From Rothia amarae (lineage in GTDB: Bacteria; Actinomycetota; Actinomycetes; Actinomycetales; Micrococcaceae): a stretch of DNA of 64,000 nucleotides. The notes under the pieces are model-generated. The model made no database searches, had not been told where the DNA came from, and saw only the letters and a program-made list of their open reading frames with translations. Position 1 is the first letter of the stretch, and each line of letters starts with the position of its first letter. A program made the translations under genes and the position numbers. Positions 36,746-46,864 of this stretch are shown one piece after another. The stretch is taken from the NCBI RefSeq assembly GCF_014705945.2, contig NZ_CP061538.1:62001-126000 (forward strand), written 5' to 3'.

Positions 36746-38410
36746 CTATGCGCTTTTGTGCATCTTTTCGACGTGCGCGCCGAAGTCGCGCAGAAGCTGA
36801 GGCATGTCGTCCTTATCGGTTACTACCTCAATGAAGACGAGTTTGTCACGAGTTTCACCGGCGACCTTGCACGCATCCACCAGTTCGCGGGAGGTCGTCG
36901 CTCGCAGAATCACAGAGTTCTTCTCTGTAGCGCCAAAGCCCACGGGAATCTGCTGCCAGTTGTAGGCGGTGATGTCGTTGTACTTTGCCTCGGGACCGTG
37001 AATGGAACGCTCAATGGTGTAGCCGTCATTGTTGATGACGAACATCACCGGGTTGATACCTTCTCGGATAATGGTTCCGAGTTCCTGGATAGTGAGCTGT
37101 GCCGAACCGTCACCAACGAGCAAGACCCCGCGGGAATCACGGTCTGCCATTGCCGCGCCAAGTAGTGCGGGGATGGAGTAGCCAATCGAACCCCACAGTG
37201 GCATGCCGATGAAGCGGGAATCTTCGGGGAACTTCTGGTTAGCCATGCCGAAGAACGAGGTGCCCATATCTGCAACCACGGTGTTGTGGGCGTCGAGGTG
37301 GGCGGGCAGAAGTGCCCAGAGTTCATCCTGCTTCAGCGGCGAGTCAGAGACTTCAGGTAGCTGGGTGTCGTTTTCAGAGCCCGCGAAATCCATGGCGACG
37401 GCGCCAGCTTCGGCTGCGGCGTCCTTGAGGATGCGCAGGGCATCTGCCATAGCCAAGGGCGCAAAAACCTTACCTGCAATGGTTGCACCGCGGGCACCCA
37501 AATCGATGACGCGGGCAGGATCAATCTGGTGGGAGTAGTGCGCCGAGGTGGTGTCGGTGAACTCCACGCCGGAGCTGATGAGAACTTCAGCTTCTTCCAC
37601 TACCTTGCGGGTGGATTCCTCGGAAAGCGCGCCGATGTAGATACCAGCGTAGTTAGGCAGGGTTTCATCGAGCATTGCTTTGCCCCAAAGAATAGAGGCA
37701 AAGGGGAAGTTTGTGCTGGTCACAAAGTCATTGAGTTCTTCGACGGCGTCGAGGCGTTCAGTCATAATATCGGCAAGCACAGCGGTCTTCTTGCCCTTGA
37801 GGAACTCGGTTGCTGCTACTCGGAAGTCCTCTTCGACGTCCTGCGCTGAGAGGCGGGTGGTGACATCCAGGGGTGCAGAGGGCGCGGTCGCGGGAGTGCG
37901 AGCTACGTCGACGGGGAGCATTAGATAACCGGGCTTGCGGTGAAGTACAGCCTCGCGCAGGACGCGGTCAATATCGTTGGTTGCGGTAGCGCGGTCAAGA
38001 ACCGCTACCGAGTAATTGACCTCGCGTGCCATGCGAACAAAGTGCATGAAATCGCCGTCGCCCAGGGTGTGGTGCATACGTCCGTGCTGTTGCTGAGAGG
38101 AAGTGCCTGGGGCGCCCACGATATGGATAACCGGCACGTTTTCTGCATAAGAGCCAGCGGTTGCGTTGATTGCCGAGAGCTCGCCCACGCCGTAGGTGGT
38201 GCAGATGGCGGCGATGCCGCGTACGCGCGCGTAACCATCAGCGGCGTAACCGGCGTTGAGTTCGTTAGCGTTACCTACCCACTCGAGGTTTTCGTGGGCG
38301 AGGACGTCGTCGAGAAAGTGCAGGTTGAAGTCGCCAGGTACGCCGAAAATTTCGGTAGCACCGAGTTCTACAAGGCGATCAAGAAGATAATTGCCAACGT
38401 TGTAAGTCAT
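36746..38410 (-). CDS. TPP-dependent 2-keto-acid decarboxylase (indolepyruvate/pyruvate decarboxylase type)
   Basis: 554 residues. N-terminal GVPGDFNLHFLDD, catalytic Glu in NANELNAGYAADGYARV, the double-His GRMHHTLGDG, and the TPP/Mg motif GDGSAQLTIQELGTIIREG ending in NNDGYTIER. Such enzymes make acetaldehyde from pyruvate, or aldehydes from indolepyruvate or branched-chain keto acids. AAAGGACATT precedes the ATG. Whether it prefers pyruvate or larger keto acids cannot be decided by eye. Confidence 0.9.
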   Translation of the reverse strand: MTYNVGNYLLDRLVELGATEIFGVPGDFNLHFLDDVLAHENLEWVGNANELNAGYAADGYARVRGIAAICTTYGVGELSAINATAGSYAENVPVIHIVGAPGTSSQQQHGRMHHTLGDGDFMHFVRMAREVNYSVAVLDRATATNDIDRVLREAVLHRKPGYLMLPVDVARTPATAPSAPLDVTTRLSAQDVEEDFRVAATEFLKGKKTAVLADIMTERLDAVEELNDFVTSTNFPFASILWGKAMLDETLPNYAGIYIGALSEESTRKVVEEAEVLISSGVEFTDTTSAHYSHQIDPARVIDLGARGATIAGKVFAPLAMADALRILKDAAAEAGAVAMDFAGSENDTQLPEVSDSPLKQDELWALLPAHLDAHNTVVADMGTSFFGMANQKFPEDSRFIGMPLWGSIGYSIPALLGAAMADRDSRGVLLVGDGSAQLTIQELGTIIREGINPVMFVINNDGYTIERSIHGPEAKYNDITAYNWQQIPVGFGATEKNSVILRATTSRELVDACKVAGETRDKLVFIEVVTDKDDMPQLLRDFGAHVEKMHKSA

Positions 38411-38660
38411 AATGTCCTTTGTCTATCAAGCCCGGGCCCGCCCGGGCAGTTCGCGTATTTTTGCGCCTGAGGCGCCCATCCCACATAGTACGGCAGATTG
38501 TAACCCTAGTCACTTAGCGCAAAATGGGTCTGCATTGTGAGCCATAACGGGTGCGTGTGGAGACATTAACGCCCGGAACCTCTCAGGTCTGCCGGTTACA
38601 CTGGTAAGACTGCAGAATAAATAACTTTTGAGGGCAAAACCCTCATGGTGGAGGATTCCT

Positions 38661-40772
38661 ATGAGTTGGCTGGCTATTACCGCGCCCTTTTTGGTGGGGC
38701 TTCTGGTGGTTTTTATCCCCGGTTTAATGGTGGCTGCCGCTCTCAAAATGCGAGGTATTGACGCGTTTGGTATCGCTCCTGCTCTTTCTGTCGCTATGGT
38801 CGCTATTAGTGCGATTGTCGCGCCGATGGCGGGGGTGCGGTGGGCTCTCTGGGTTCCGTTTGCTTTCGCCGCTCTAATCGCTCTGCTGGGCTTCCTGATT
38901 CAGAGGGGAGTCGACGCGCTGGGCGGGCGACGCCGTCGTTCGGCTCGGTTGGCTGCGTACTCAGATTCGCATGATGCAGTTGCGAGCCGCGCGGCCGATT
39001 CTTCACTCTCTCCGCTGGCGGAATCTCGCTGGTTCTCCCGTGAACAGGCTCTCTACTGGGTGAGCTTCGCCATCGGCGCTATATTGCTGGCAAGAAATGT
39101 AACGAACTCGGTCGGTCAACCCGAGTGGATTTCACAGACCTACGATGCGAATTTCCACCTCAACGCTCTCCGCTACGTTGTCGATCACGGCAATGGTTCT
39201 TCCCTTTTTATAGCCTCCATGACTTCCGGCAACGAGACCCCGGATTTCTATCCTGCAGCCTGGCATGACCTTGGGTCGCTCATGTTTATGGCAACCGGCG
39301 TCTCAATTCCGGTAGTAACCAATGCATTGGTCGTATTGATAGGCGCCGTCATCTGGCCTATCAGCCTGATTTTCTTTGCACGCCACACCTTGAATCTCAA
39401 TAAATTCGGTATTCTCGCGCTTGGGCCTCTCGCAGCAGCGTTTGTGGCCTTCCCCTACCTCCTGCTGAATTTTGGGGTGCTTTACCCTAACTTGCTTGCC
39501 CTCTCAATAACCCCGGTTGGGCTTGCCGTTGTGGCGCAGATGTTCCGGTTGGCTATGAAGACCCGCATGACCGTGACTCAGACCATTTTCTTGGGACTAT
39601 TTATCGCGCTCGGCATCGCTATTGCTCACCCCAATGCGATGATGTCGCTACTTGTTCTACTCATCCCCATTTTTGTTACCCGCGGTCTCCTTCAGCTTAA
39701 AGCCGCCGTTCAAGGTCTTACGTCTTGGATTATGGTGATTCTTCAGATTGCTGGAATTGCGGGCATCCTTTGGCTTATTAGTTACCTGTGGGGTATTGTC
39801 CGACCTCCCAAAGAATCAGGTGGATGGGAGCCCTCAGCTTCTCAGTCGCAATCATTCGGTGAATTCATCACTAACGGCATTATGGGCTGGCCCTCGCTGT
39901 GGTTCGTTACGATTTTGATGGCATGTGGAATTTATGCCTTGATAAGAACCCGTAACCGGTCTCTCTGGCTACTTGGCTCTTTCGGAGTGCTCTGCTGGTT
40001 CTACATGGCAGCACGCTACCTCACCTGGGATGAAGGCCGGGACTGGGTAGTAGGCGTGTGGTATCACGATGCTTACCGGATCGCCGCCATGCTTCCTATG
40101 CTGATGATTCCTTTGGGCGCGCTGGGGATTGATTTCCTCACACGGTGGGTTAGCTCATCTACATGGTTGGAATCCGCAATCGCTTCTTTCCGCCGCCGCG
40201 GTTCCTCATCCGTTGCTGTAGGCGATACTTTGCGCTCGTCTCATACCCCTACGGTGGCGTCATTGGTATTGGCGGTCCTTCTTACCGGCGTGCTCATCTG
40301 GGGTGGTCAAACAGCTAAACCGCTCGAAAAATATATTCACGATACCTTCTGGACGTATGCGCCGGAAGCGGACTCCGCTTTGCTTACTCCTGATGAATAT
40401 AACGTGCTAGATCATATTGATGACTATGTGCCAGAAGGAGACGCCGTTATTGTGCAACCATGGACGGGCGCAGCCTTGACTTATGCCGTGAGCGGGCGAG
40501 AAGTAAATGCGTACCATACGAACTTTGTAGATACGCCCCAGACCGATATGGTGGATCTCCACCTCAAAGACTGGCAAAGTAACTCCGCAGTGTGCCCAGC
40601 TCTAGAGAGCTTGGATGCCAAGTACGTTGTAGATTTTGGTACTCAGGAAATCTTGAATGCAGATCACTCCATTCGTTACGCCGGTCTGATGGGAATCAAA
40701 GACACCCCCGGCTTCAAAGAGGTCTATAAATCAGGAAATGTAGGTCTCTACGAGATCACTGCCTGCGAATAA
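38661..40772 (+). CDS. Large polytopic membrane protein (DUF6541-like, possible GT-C glycosyltransferase)
   Basis: 703 residues from the ATG at 38661, which has GGTGGAGGATT upstream; a TTG 33 bases earlier lacks one. About 12-14 helices in the first ~540 residues, then a C-terminal domain outside the membrane (from about 565) with three cysteines. Overall plan resembles GT-C lipid-linked sugar transferases of actinobacteria. First gene of the surface-glycan block: GT2, DUF2304, flippase and a second GT2 follow. Confidence 0.75.
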   Translation: MSWLAITAPFLVGLLVVFIPGLMVAAALKMRGIDAFGIAPALSVAMVAISAIVAPMAGVRWALWVPFAFAALIALLGFLIQRGVDALGGRRRRSARLAAYSDSHDAVASRAADSSLSPLAESRWFSREQALYWVSFAIGAILLARNVTNSVGQPEWISQTYDANFHLNALRYVVDHGNGSSLFIASMTSGNETPDFYPAAWHDLGSLMFMATGVSIPVVTNALVVLIGAVIWPISLIFFARHTLNLNKFGILALGPLAAAFVAFPYLLLNFGVLYPNLLALSITPVGLAVVAQMFRLAMKTRMTVTQTIFLGLFIALGIAIAHPNAMMSLLVLLIPIFVTRGLLQLKAAVQGLTSWIMVILQIAGIAGILWLISYLWGIVRPPKESGGWEPSASQSQSFGEFITNGIMGWPSLWFVTILMACGIYALIRTRNRSLWLLGSFGVLCWFYMAARYLTWDEGRDWVVGVWYHDAYRIAAMLPMLMIPLGALGIDFLTRWVSSSTWLESAIASFRRRGSSSVAVGDTLRSSHTPTVASLVLAVLLTGVLIWGGQTAKPLEKYIHDTFWTYAPEADSALLTPDEYNVLDHIDDYVPEGDAVIVQPWTGAALTYAVSGREVNAYHTNFVDTPQTDMVDLHLKDWQSNSAVCPALESLDAKYVVDFGTQEILNADHSIRYAGLMGIKDTPGFKEVYKSGNVGLYEITACE

Positions 40773-40872
40773 GGAACATGCGGAGTCTTTATAGACTCAA
40801 CTGTTACACTAAAGAAACAATTTCTCACAGGTTAAACCCCGTAACTTTGTACAGATGGAGAGCACCATTCCT

Positions 40873-41613
40873 ATGCAAGTTTCATCCGTAGCTCACGGTG
40901 AACCGCGCACCCTCATCATCATGCCCGCATGGAATGAAGAAGAGGTTATTGGCGGTACTATTACTGAGCTATTCCGTATGATGCCCGAAGTCGACCTCTT
41001 GGTGGTTAACGACGGATCTTCGGATAACACTTCTGCTATCGCTCGTGAAGCTGGCGCTTTGGTGATTGATCTTCCCTACAACATGGGGATTGGCGGTGCT
41101 CTGCGAACTGGCTATAAATACGCGCGCATGATGGATTATGACCGTGCGATTCAGGTAGATGCAGACGGTCAGCACGACCCCAAGGGTATCCGTACTGTCC
41201 TTGCTGGTTTAGACGACGTCGATATCTCTATTGGTTCACGTTTCGCTGAAGCCGATAACTACACGGTGAAGGGCCCTCGTAAATGGGCAATGGTTCTTCT
41301 GGCATGGATGTTTAGCTCTATCTCGGGTAAAAAATTTACCGACGCAACCAGCGGTTTCCGCGCTGCTAACCGCCGAGCTATCGCCCAGTACTGTGAGCAC
41401 CTCCCCGCAGAGTACCTGGGGGACTGCATTGACGCGTGCGTCATGGCGATTCGTGCCGGTCTTACCGTGAAGCAGGTTCCTGTAGAGATGCGTGAACGTC
41501 AAGCAGGCACGCCTTCCTCTAACCCTTGGAAGTCTGCCGTTTATCTTGTCCGTTCAATCTTTTCTTTCGCTATCTCGATGACTCGTAAAAAGAGTACGGT
41601 AAAGGATTCCTAA
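40873..41613 (+). CDS. Family 2 glycosyltransferase (DPM1-like)
   Basis: 246 residues from the ATG at 40873 (GGAGAG about 10 nt upstream; an ATG at 40855 is also possible). GT-A fold: TLIIMPAWNEEEVIGGTI, VVNDGSSDNTSAIA, NMGIGGALRTG and the metal-binding QVDADGQHDP. This group usually transfers a sugar from a nucleotide donor to a polyprenyl phosphate. The DUF2304 gene follows without a gap, a common pairing. Confidence 0.9.
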   Translation: MQVSSVAHGEPRTLIIMPAWNEEEVIGGTITELFRMMPEVDLLVVNDGSSDNTSAIAREAGALVIDLPYNMGIGGALRTGYKYARMMDYDRAIQVDADGQHDPKGIRTVLAGLDDVDISIGSRFAEADNYTVKGPRKWAMVLLAWMFSSISGKKFTDATSGFRAANRRAIAQYCEHLPAEYLGDCIDACVMAIRAGLTVKQVPVEMRERQAGTPSSNPWKSAVYLVRSIFSFAISMTRKKSTVKDS

Positions 41614-41994
41614 ATGGTGGCAAACCTATTTTTCTTGATTTTGACCATCATTCTTGTCGTGATGGTTCTTGTGCAGGTCCGTAATCAGAAAATGAAAGAG
41701 AAATATGCGGCTTTGTGGCTGATTATTTCTTTTATCATCATTATTCTGGTTATTTTCCCCAAGCTTCTTGATTGGCTAGCGGATGCCGTGGGGATTGAAA
41801 CTCCTGTAAACCTGCTATTCCTGCTAGCGATTATTATGCTCATTGGCGTAGCTTTGCACCTCACACAGGCGCTGTCCAAGATGGGGGAAGACACCCGTAT
41901 CTTGGCAGAAAAAACGGCTATCAATGATCTTCTGGTAGAGCAGTTAACTAATCGGGTCCGTCAGCTGGAAAATAAAGAACAGCAACGGCCTTAG
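41614..41994 (+). CDS. DUF2304 membrane protein
   Basis: 126 residues: three hydrophobic helices (about 3-21, 32-52, 64-84) with the conserved KYAALWLIIS, then a cytoplasmic coiled-coil-like tail (about 90-126). Starts right after the stop of the GT2 gene; DUF2304 proteins occur repeatedly beside DPM1-like GT2 enzymes and probably anchor or regulate them. A terminator follows. Confidence 0.88.
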   Translation: MVANLFFLILTIILVVMVLVQVRNQKMKEKYAALWLIISFIIIILVIFPKLLDWLADAVGIETPVNLLFLLAIIMLIGVALHLTQALSKMGEDTRILAEKTAINDLLVEQLTNRVRQLENKEQQRP

Positions 41995-42005
41995 TAGGAT
42001 ATTCG

Positions 42006-42051
42006 AAAGAGCTGTTATGTTAGCCTCCGGCAAACATAACGGCTCTTTTTT
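42006..42051 (+). terminator. Rho-independent terminator after DUF2304 gene
   Basis: AAAGAGCTGTTATGTT pairs with AACATAACGGCTCTTT (one G-T pair), short loop, then six T residues. Classic form. Confidence 0.92.
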
Positions 42052-42107
42052 GCGAATAATAGCTAGGGAAAACGGGTTATATGCCTATGAAAAAAGAGGA
42101 AGAAAAG

Positions 42108-43415
42108 ATGAGCGAGAATCCTGTAGCTGAACCAGGGGAACAGGTTATTACCCGAGGGCAGTCCTTGGGAATTACGGCGTCCTCTATTATTGGAGCTGCT
42201 GCGGTTTTCGTCGTAACGATTATTGTGTCCCGTGTGTTGACCGAAGCAGCTTATTCACAGTTCCTTCTATTTTGGTCACTTATGTTTGGTGTCTTCGGTG
42301 CCATCTTGGGTATTCAGCAGGAGGTCACGCGCGCCACGGGTGCTAGAGCTGAATCTTCTGCGGTAGTTGCGACAAAGTTGCCTCAAACAGTTCGTGTTCT
42401 TCCCGTTGCCGCTTTTCTGGGTGGATGTATTGCGGTGCTTTTAGTAGGCACGTCCTTTCTCTGGGGTGAAAAGGTTCTGGGTAAAGATTTCTTTGCCTCT
42501 GTTCTAGTTATTGCTGTCGGTGCTGTGCTCTACGCATGCCACGTTGCAGTGGTAGGTACAGCGGCTGGCACAAAGAACTGGTCTGTTTTTGCATGGCTCG
42601 GCGGCACCGAGTCGGTTCTGCGTCTGGTTCTTACCGGTGCGGTCGCCCTCTTCGCCGGAACCTTATGGGGATTTCAATTTGCCGCGATTGCCCCGGTTAC
42701 TTTGTGGATTTTTCTCTTAGCCTTTTTCCCACACTACCGCCCGATTCTAGGGGGCGCTCGTATCCATGATTCGTTCAGTGGAGCTAGTCAGAAAATGGCG
42801 TGGGCGATTCTGACTTCTACCGCCTACGCCATCATGGTCACCGGTTTCCCGGTTCTCCTCAAATGGACCACCGGTCATATCGAATCTGCAGAAGAAATCG
42901 CGTTGTTGGCAGCTACCATTACGGCAATCAGCCTGACTCGCGCACCTATTATGATCCCCCTGCAAATGTTTCAGGGCGTGGCCATCTCAGCCTTTCTCAA
43001 ACAGCAACACCGCCCGCTAGCAGCACTTATGAAACCAGCAGGCGTTCTCCTGGGAATTGGAGTGATAGGAGCAATTGCTGCCTACCTTGTTGGTCCTTTC
43101 CTCTTCAGCTTGCTTTATCCTAAACAGGGTGGAATTCTCACCGGGTTTGAACTCGGTGCACTTACTTTCGCGTCTGCTTTCATGGCGGTAGTTGTTCTTA
43201 CCGGTACCGCCACGTTGGCGTCCAACCATCACAAGCTCTACTTTGCAGGGTGGGGTGCCACTGCCATCGTTGCAATTGCTATGCTTTTCACTCCGTTTAG
43301 CATCATTGATCGATCCATCGTGGCATTGCTTGCTGGACCCTTGGCGGGGATTATTATCCACACTGCTGGGCTTGCTATCGCTCCCGCTCGCCCCTTATCT
43401 AAGGAATCCCTATGA
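42108..43415 (+). CDS. Polysaccharide flippase-like membrane protein (MOP superfamily)
   Basis: 435 residues from the ATG at 42108, which has AGAGGAAG at good spacing; two upstream ATGs in frame are less likely. About 12 helices, starting GITASSIIGAAAVFVVTIIVSRVL as in Wzx/MurJ-type transporters. It would flip a lipid-linked glycan or export a teichoic/capsular precursor. Overlaps the following GT2 gene by 4 bases. Confidence 0.8.
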   Translation: MSENPVAEPGEQVITRGQSLGITASSIIGAAAVFVVTIIVSRVLTEAAYSQFLLFWSLMFGVFGAILGIQQEVTRATGARAESSAVVATKLPQTVRVLPVAAFLGGCIAVLLVGTSFLWGEKVLGKDFFASVLVIAVGAVLYACHVAVVGTAAGTKNWSVFAWLGGTESVLRLVLTGAVALFAGTLWGFQFAAIAPVTLWIFLLAFFPHYRPILGGARIHDSFSGASQKMAWAILTSTAYAIMVTGFPVLLKWTTGHIESAEEIALLAATITAISLTRAPIMIPLQMFQGVAISAFLKQQHRPLAALMKPAGVLLGIGVIGAIAAYLVGPFLFSLLYPKQGGILTGFELGALTFASAFMAVVVLTGTATLASNHHKLYFAGWGATAIVAIAMLFTPFSIIDRSIVALLAGPLAGIIIHTAGLAIAPARPLSKESL

Positions 43416-44449
43416 GGTACGATCTTACTGTTATTTTGGCAATTTATAACATGCAAAAGCATGTGCGTGATTGCCTGGAAAGCGTGGTTCACCAGACCGC
43501 TCTGGATCAGGTTAAGTTACGGGTTCTGTGTATTGACGATGGTTCGACGGACGGCACTGCCCAGATTCTGCGCGAATATGAGCAGAACTACCCCTGGCTT
43601 GAAGTTCACTCGCAAGAAAACGGGGGAGTGTCAGTAGCCCGTAATTCCGGTCTTGACTTGGTTAAAGACAGTGAATATGTGACTTTCCTGGATCCTGATG
43701 ACACCTGGGAACTCACCTATTTAGAAAAAGTCTTACCCGGTATGAAAAGCGGGGCGGACTCAATATTTTTCAATATCAACCTGGTCGATGCCACCGGGGC
43801 ATTAGTAAAAAAGCTCGATATTTGCCCCGAATTTGACCAACTCGGCAAAGAAGAGGCGCGCCGTCGTCTGATCCTCTCAAAGCCTGCATCGTGGACGCGC
43901 ATTCACAAAGCAGAGCTCTACGAAGGAAACCGTTTTCCCGTTGGACGCATCTACGAAGACCTTGCGCTGATGCCCTACGTGACTTCACTATCGAACACCA
44001 TCTATGTGGTGCGAGATTACGTGTATAACTACGTTATCGATGTCAATAATTCGATTATGAATTCCAGCAAATCAGCTATTTTTGATATCTATCCTGCGCT
44101 AGATTTTCTCTGGGAAAAATTTGGCGATAGAGCCCACAGCTACAAAGACGAACTACAGTATCTCATGCTTGAGCATCTGGGAGTGGGGCAATCCTATCGC
44201 CTCATTGGTTTTGCAGATGCCACTACTGCCGATTACGACCGCATTCTGCGCACGCTTAAACAGCGGTTTGGTTCTTCATGGCGCAAAAATAAATACATTG
44301 ACGCCGGGGTGCAAAAAGTGAATATTAACTCGGCGTTATCGCAGGTTATTCCACAGTTCTTATTGGCATTGGATATGGGTTTGGTGCGTAACACTGCCCA
44401 TGTGACCAGGCTGCTGAACAAAATTACCGCGCGTCGTTCAACCACGTAA
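43412..44449 (+). CDS. Family 2 glycosyltransferase
   Basis: 345 residues. LTVILAIYNMQKHVRDCLESV, CIDDGSTDGTAQIL, NGGVSVARNSGLD and the metal-binding FLDPDDTWE mark a GT-A enzyme of the capsule/teichoic-acid kind. The C-terminal ~130 residues are a helical extension. Its ATG overlaps the flippase stop (ATGA), so the two are coupled. Confidence 0.9.
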   Translation: MRYDLTVILAIYNMQKHVRDCLESVVHQTALDQVKLRVLCIDDGSTDGTAQILREYEQNYPWLEVHSQENGGVSVARNSGLDLVKDSEYVTFLDPDDTWELTYLEKVLPGMKSGADSIFFNINLVDATGALVKKLDICPEFDQLGKEEARRRLILSKPASWTRIHKAELYEGNRFPVGRIYEDLALMPYVTSLSNTIYVVRDYVYNYVIDVNNSIMNSSKSAIFDIYPALDFLWEKFGDRAHSYKDELQYLMLEHLGVGQSYRLIGFADATTADYDRILRTLKQRFGSSWRKNKYIDAGVQKVNINSALSQVIPQFLLALDMGLVRNTAHVTRLLNKITARRSTT

Positions 44450-44457
44450 ATCCCTTT

Positions 44458-44518
44458 GTTGAGGTGCAAAAAGGGGTCAACTTTTTGATGAAAAGTTGAC
44501 CCTTTTTTGCACCTCAAC
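44458..44518. terminator. Bidirectional terminator with GAGGTGCA arms
   Basis: GTTGAGGTGCAAAAAGGGGT and its complement, continuing through CAACTTTT/AAAAGTTG, make a stem of about 28 bp with one mismatch between the convergent GT2 and LGFP genes. Nearly the same palindrome stands after the glutamate dehydrogenase gene at 58681. Confidence 0.88.
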
Positions 44519-44532
44519 GCACTAGAGAACGG

Positions 44533-46552
44533 TTAGTGCACCCGTACGCCTTCCGAAGCACTCCAGGTCAATTCCTGGCCCTTGCTGAATTTCACGTGGA
44601 TACGCCCGTCGGTTTCCACATGCTCATCTTCAACCGGGTAACCAAAAGTAGAGGTATATCCGTTGTTGATGAAGTGGTAGTAAAGAGCGCCCTTAGAATT
44701 CATGACGTGCGTGCCAGTGCTCGCTGACCAGAAGAAACCAAATTCGCGGTTATCGGCAGTGCGAGTGTACTGGACGGCGCCGCCATTACCTGCGGAAATC
44801 TCTTCGGTGACCGGGAAACCCATGTTCGGAGCGTGCCCCAAAGAAACCCACTTCTTGAAAATAGAACCATTCCCATTCATGCCATGCACCCCAGTATTAG
44901 GTGCCCAGTACATGCGGGTTTCTTTACCGTTGAGGTTGAAAACTTGACGGGTGCCATTTTCGAATGCTGTCTCGTTTTCGGTGGGGAAGCCATAGGTTGC
45001 AGTTCCGCCGTCGCGAGTGAACCGGCTACCAATAGCGCCACCCTCCCACACCTTGTACGCACCAAAAGCAGGTGACCAGTAGAAAGCACTTACCTGGCCG
45101 TTAGCGTCGCGGAATTTTTGCATCGCTCCGCCTGGGATAGAGGTTTCCTCCATATAGGGGTAACCCGAGGTGCGCTCGTAACCGGCATTCTTATACGCCT
45201 GCCCGAGCGCCCCCGAGAACTTGACGGAATGAGCGCCTTCGCGCGGCGTCCAATAGATGCTGTAGCGGTTAGAAAAAGCCTGATAGACCCCACCATCCTG
45301 TAAAGCGATTTCATTAGATACCGGCACACCAAAACGCGAAGTTCCCAAGTTATCTGCATGGAATTGACCTACTCCACCCTTCAACGTAAAGCCGCGAAGA
45401 GCCGCCTGCAGGGAGTCTCTCACATGCGGGGCGAGGAAGGTACTGATTCTTATCGGCAAAATGTAGTGCATCTTCGAGACCACCTTGAACCTGATAGTCA
45501 CTGACCCAATACTTATATGAAATAAAAGTGAGGTTTTCTTCCTGAGCAAACTTGCGCAAATTTTCTGCCAGTGCAGCTCGTGCCGCATGGTCAGGGATGT
45601 TCTGCGAAAGCGGGTCAGTCAAAATGATTTGAGTCCCGGGATAAGCTTTTCTGAGCTTCTGAACGATTTGGCGCGCGTTAGAACTTACTTCTGCAAATGA
45701 TTTTCCGGCATCGTTACCTGATCCTTGAATATAGATCGCCCGAGGAGCGCCATCGGGTAGTAACCACCGGTTTTCTACAACGCCCTTGAAGTAGTTAATG
45801 TCTCCGCTAATGGGGTCGGGGTTCCATTGGAATAGGTATAAGTACCGTCTGCGTAGTTTTTACGACAGCCAGTATCTGGTCGTGAAGCAACCATGCCGGT
45901 GCCACCGCAGCGGTAGAACCATGGGGTGTATCCCGCATCTCTGATGCCTTTACCTACCCACGAGTCTCTCCATACCTGGGAGTCACCAATCGTCAGAATG
46001 TCACCGGCGCCAATGTGCTGATCAGCGCGCATGATAAGCCCTGAATTGGTGTCTAAAACGTACGCGCCGTTAGAGGAATAGGTCTTAATGCCCCGGTCAC
46101 TTCGCTCGGAGTAAAGAGGCTGGCCCCAGCCATCGCGCGTCTCATGAATCCATCGCTGGTACACTTCGTTCGCCATGGGAACAGAACCCTTGCCCGGCGA
46201 ATATACTACGGTTCCCTGCTGAAAGAACTTCACCCAGTATCCGCTACCGATGCCGATATTCGCGGAGACCGCGGTACCAAAACCCCAGTTACTGGCTACT
46301 TTATCCATGTCAGCGATAGGGTCGGCTGCTGCCGCCGCTGAAACCTGAATGCGGTCCGCCTCTATATTTTCGTTACTGTGGGTGGGAACTTCACCGTCGT
46401 AACCGCTCACATCGGCGGGGACGCTTTCCGCAGCGGATGGTTGAGTAGGAACAGATTGGGTGGGTCTCGGCTGAGGGGCAGCGAACGCGGGGGATACGAA
46501 AAGGGGTGCTGCTACCATGCAAGCAAGGGCGGCAGTAACTGAGGTTTTTCAC
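44533..46552 (-). pseudogene. Frameshifted SGNH-hydrolase/LGFP-repeat secreted protein
   Basis: One former secreted protein in three frames. A GTG at 46552 starts a signal peptide that continues in the next frame (KTSVTAALACMVAAPLF) as if one A were missing from an A run. An SGNH domain follows with GDSQ (block I), CGGTG (II), then near 45830 the frame changes and GSGNDAG (III) and DALH (V) appear; near 45430 the frame returns to the first. The C-terminal part holds about six LGFP repeats (e.g. YGFPTENETAFENG, MGFPVTEEIS, FGYPVEDEHVE). Three single-base shifts, two compensating, at or near homopolymers: decay, phase variation or sequencing error. Confidence 0.82.
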
Positions 46553-46742
46553 CAGAAAGCAGATGAATACATAAGGGGGATCTTTCTTAGAGAACAAAAA
46601 GGAAAAATGTGTGAGAGAGATAGACTCGACTCACTCCTAATAATAGAGCGCAGGGCGCAAAGACAAGACGAAAATCTGGATATTTCTCCTCCTGTAGATC
46701 CTCTCAAAATAGGAAGACAGTCAGCAAAGGCTCCTCCGAAAA

Positions 46743-46800
46743 GTACACCGTTAGTGCAAAAATACATGCTCAAGCTTGTACTTTTGCAGTAGCGGTGTAC
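46743..46800. repeat. Palindromic repeat, uninterrupted copy (empty site of the IS)
   Basis: GTACACCG...TGCAAAA pairs with TTTTGCA...CGGTGTAC, enclosing ATACATGCTCAAGCTTGTAC. The same palindrome, split by the IS exactly after its ATACATG, is found at 52630-52655 plus 53558-53592. It lies upstream of the panE-like gene and the broken LGFP gene. Confidence 0.85.
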
Positions 46801-46864
46801 GGTCTGTTCAGAAGCCAAGATATGATGCAACCATCAGAATTTCTTCGCTTACAAGGGAGTAGTC

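Noticed and set aside
45350-45622. Separate 90-residue gene
   Set aside because: It is the middle of the frameshifted SGNH/LGFP gene; its sequence continues the SGNH fold from upstream.
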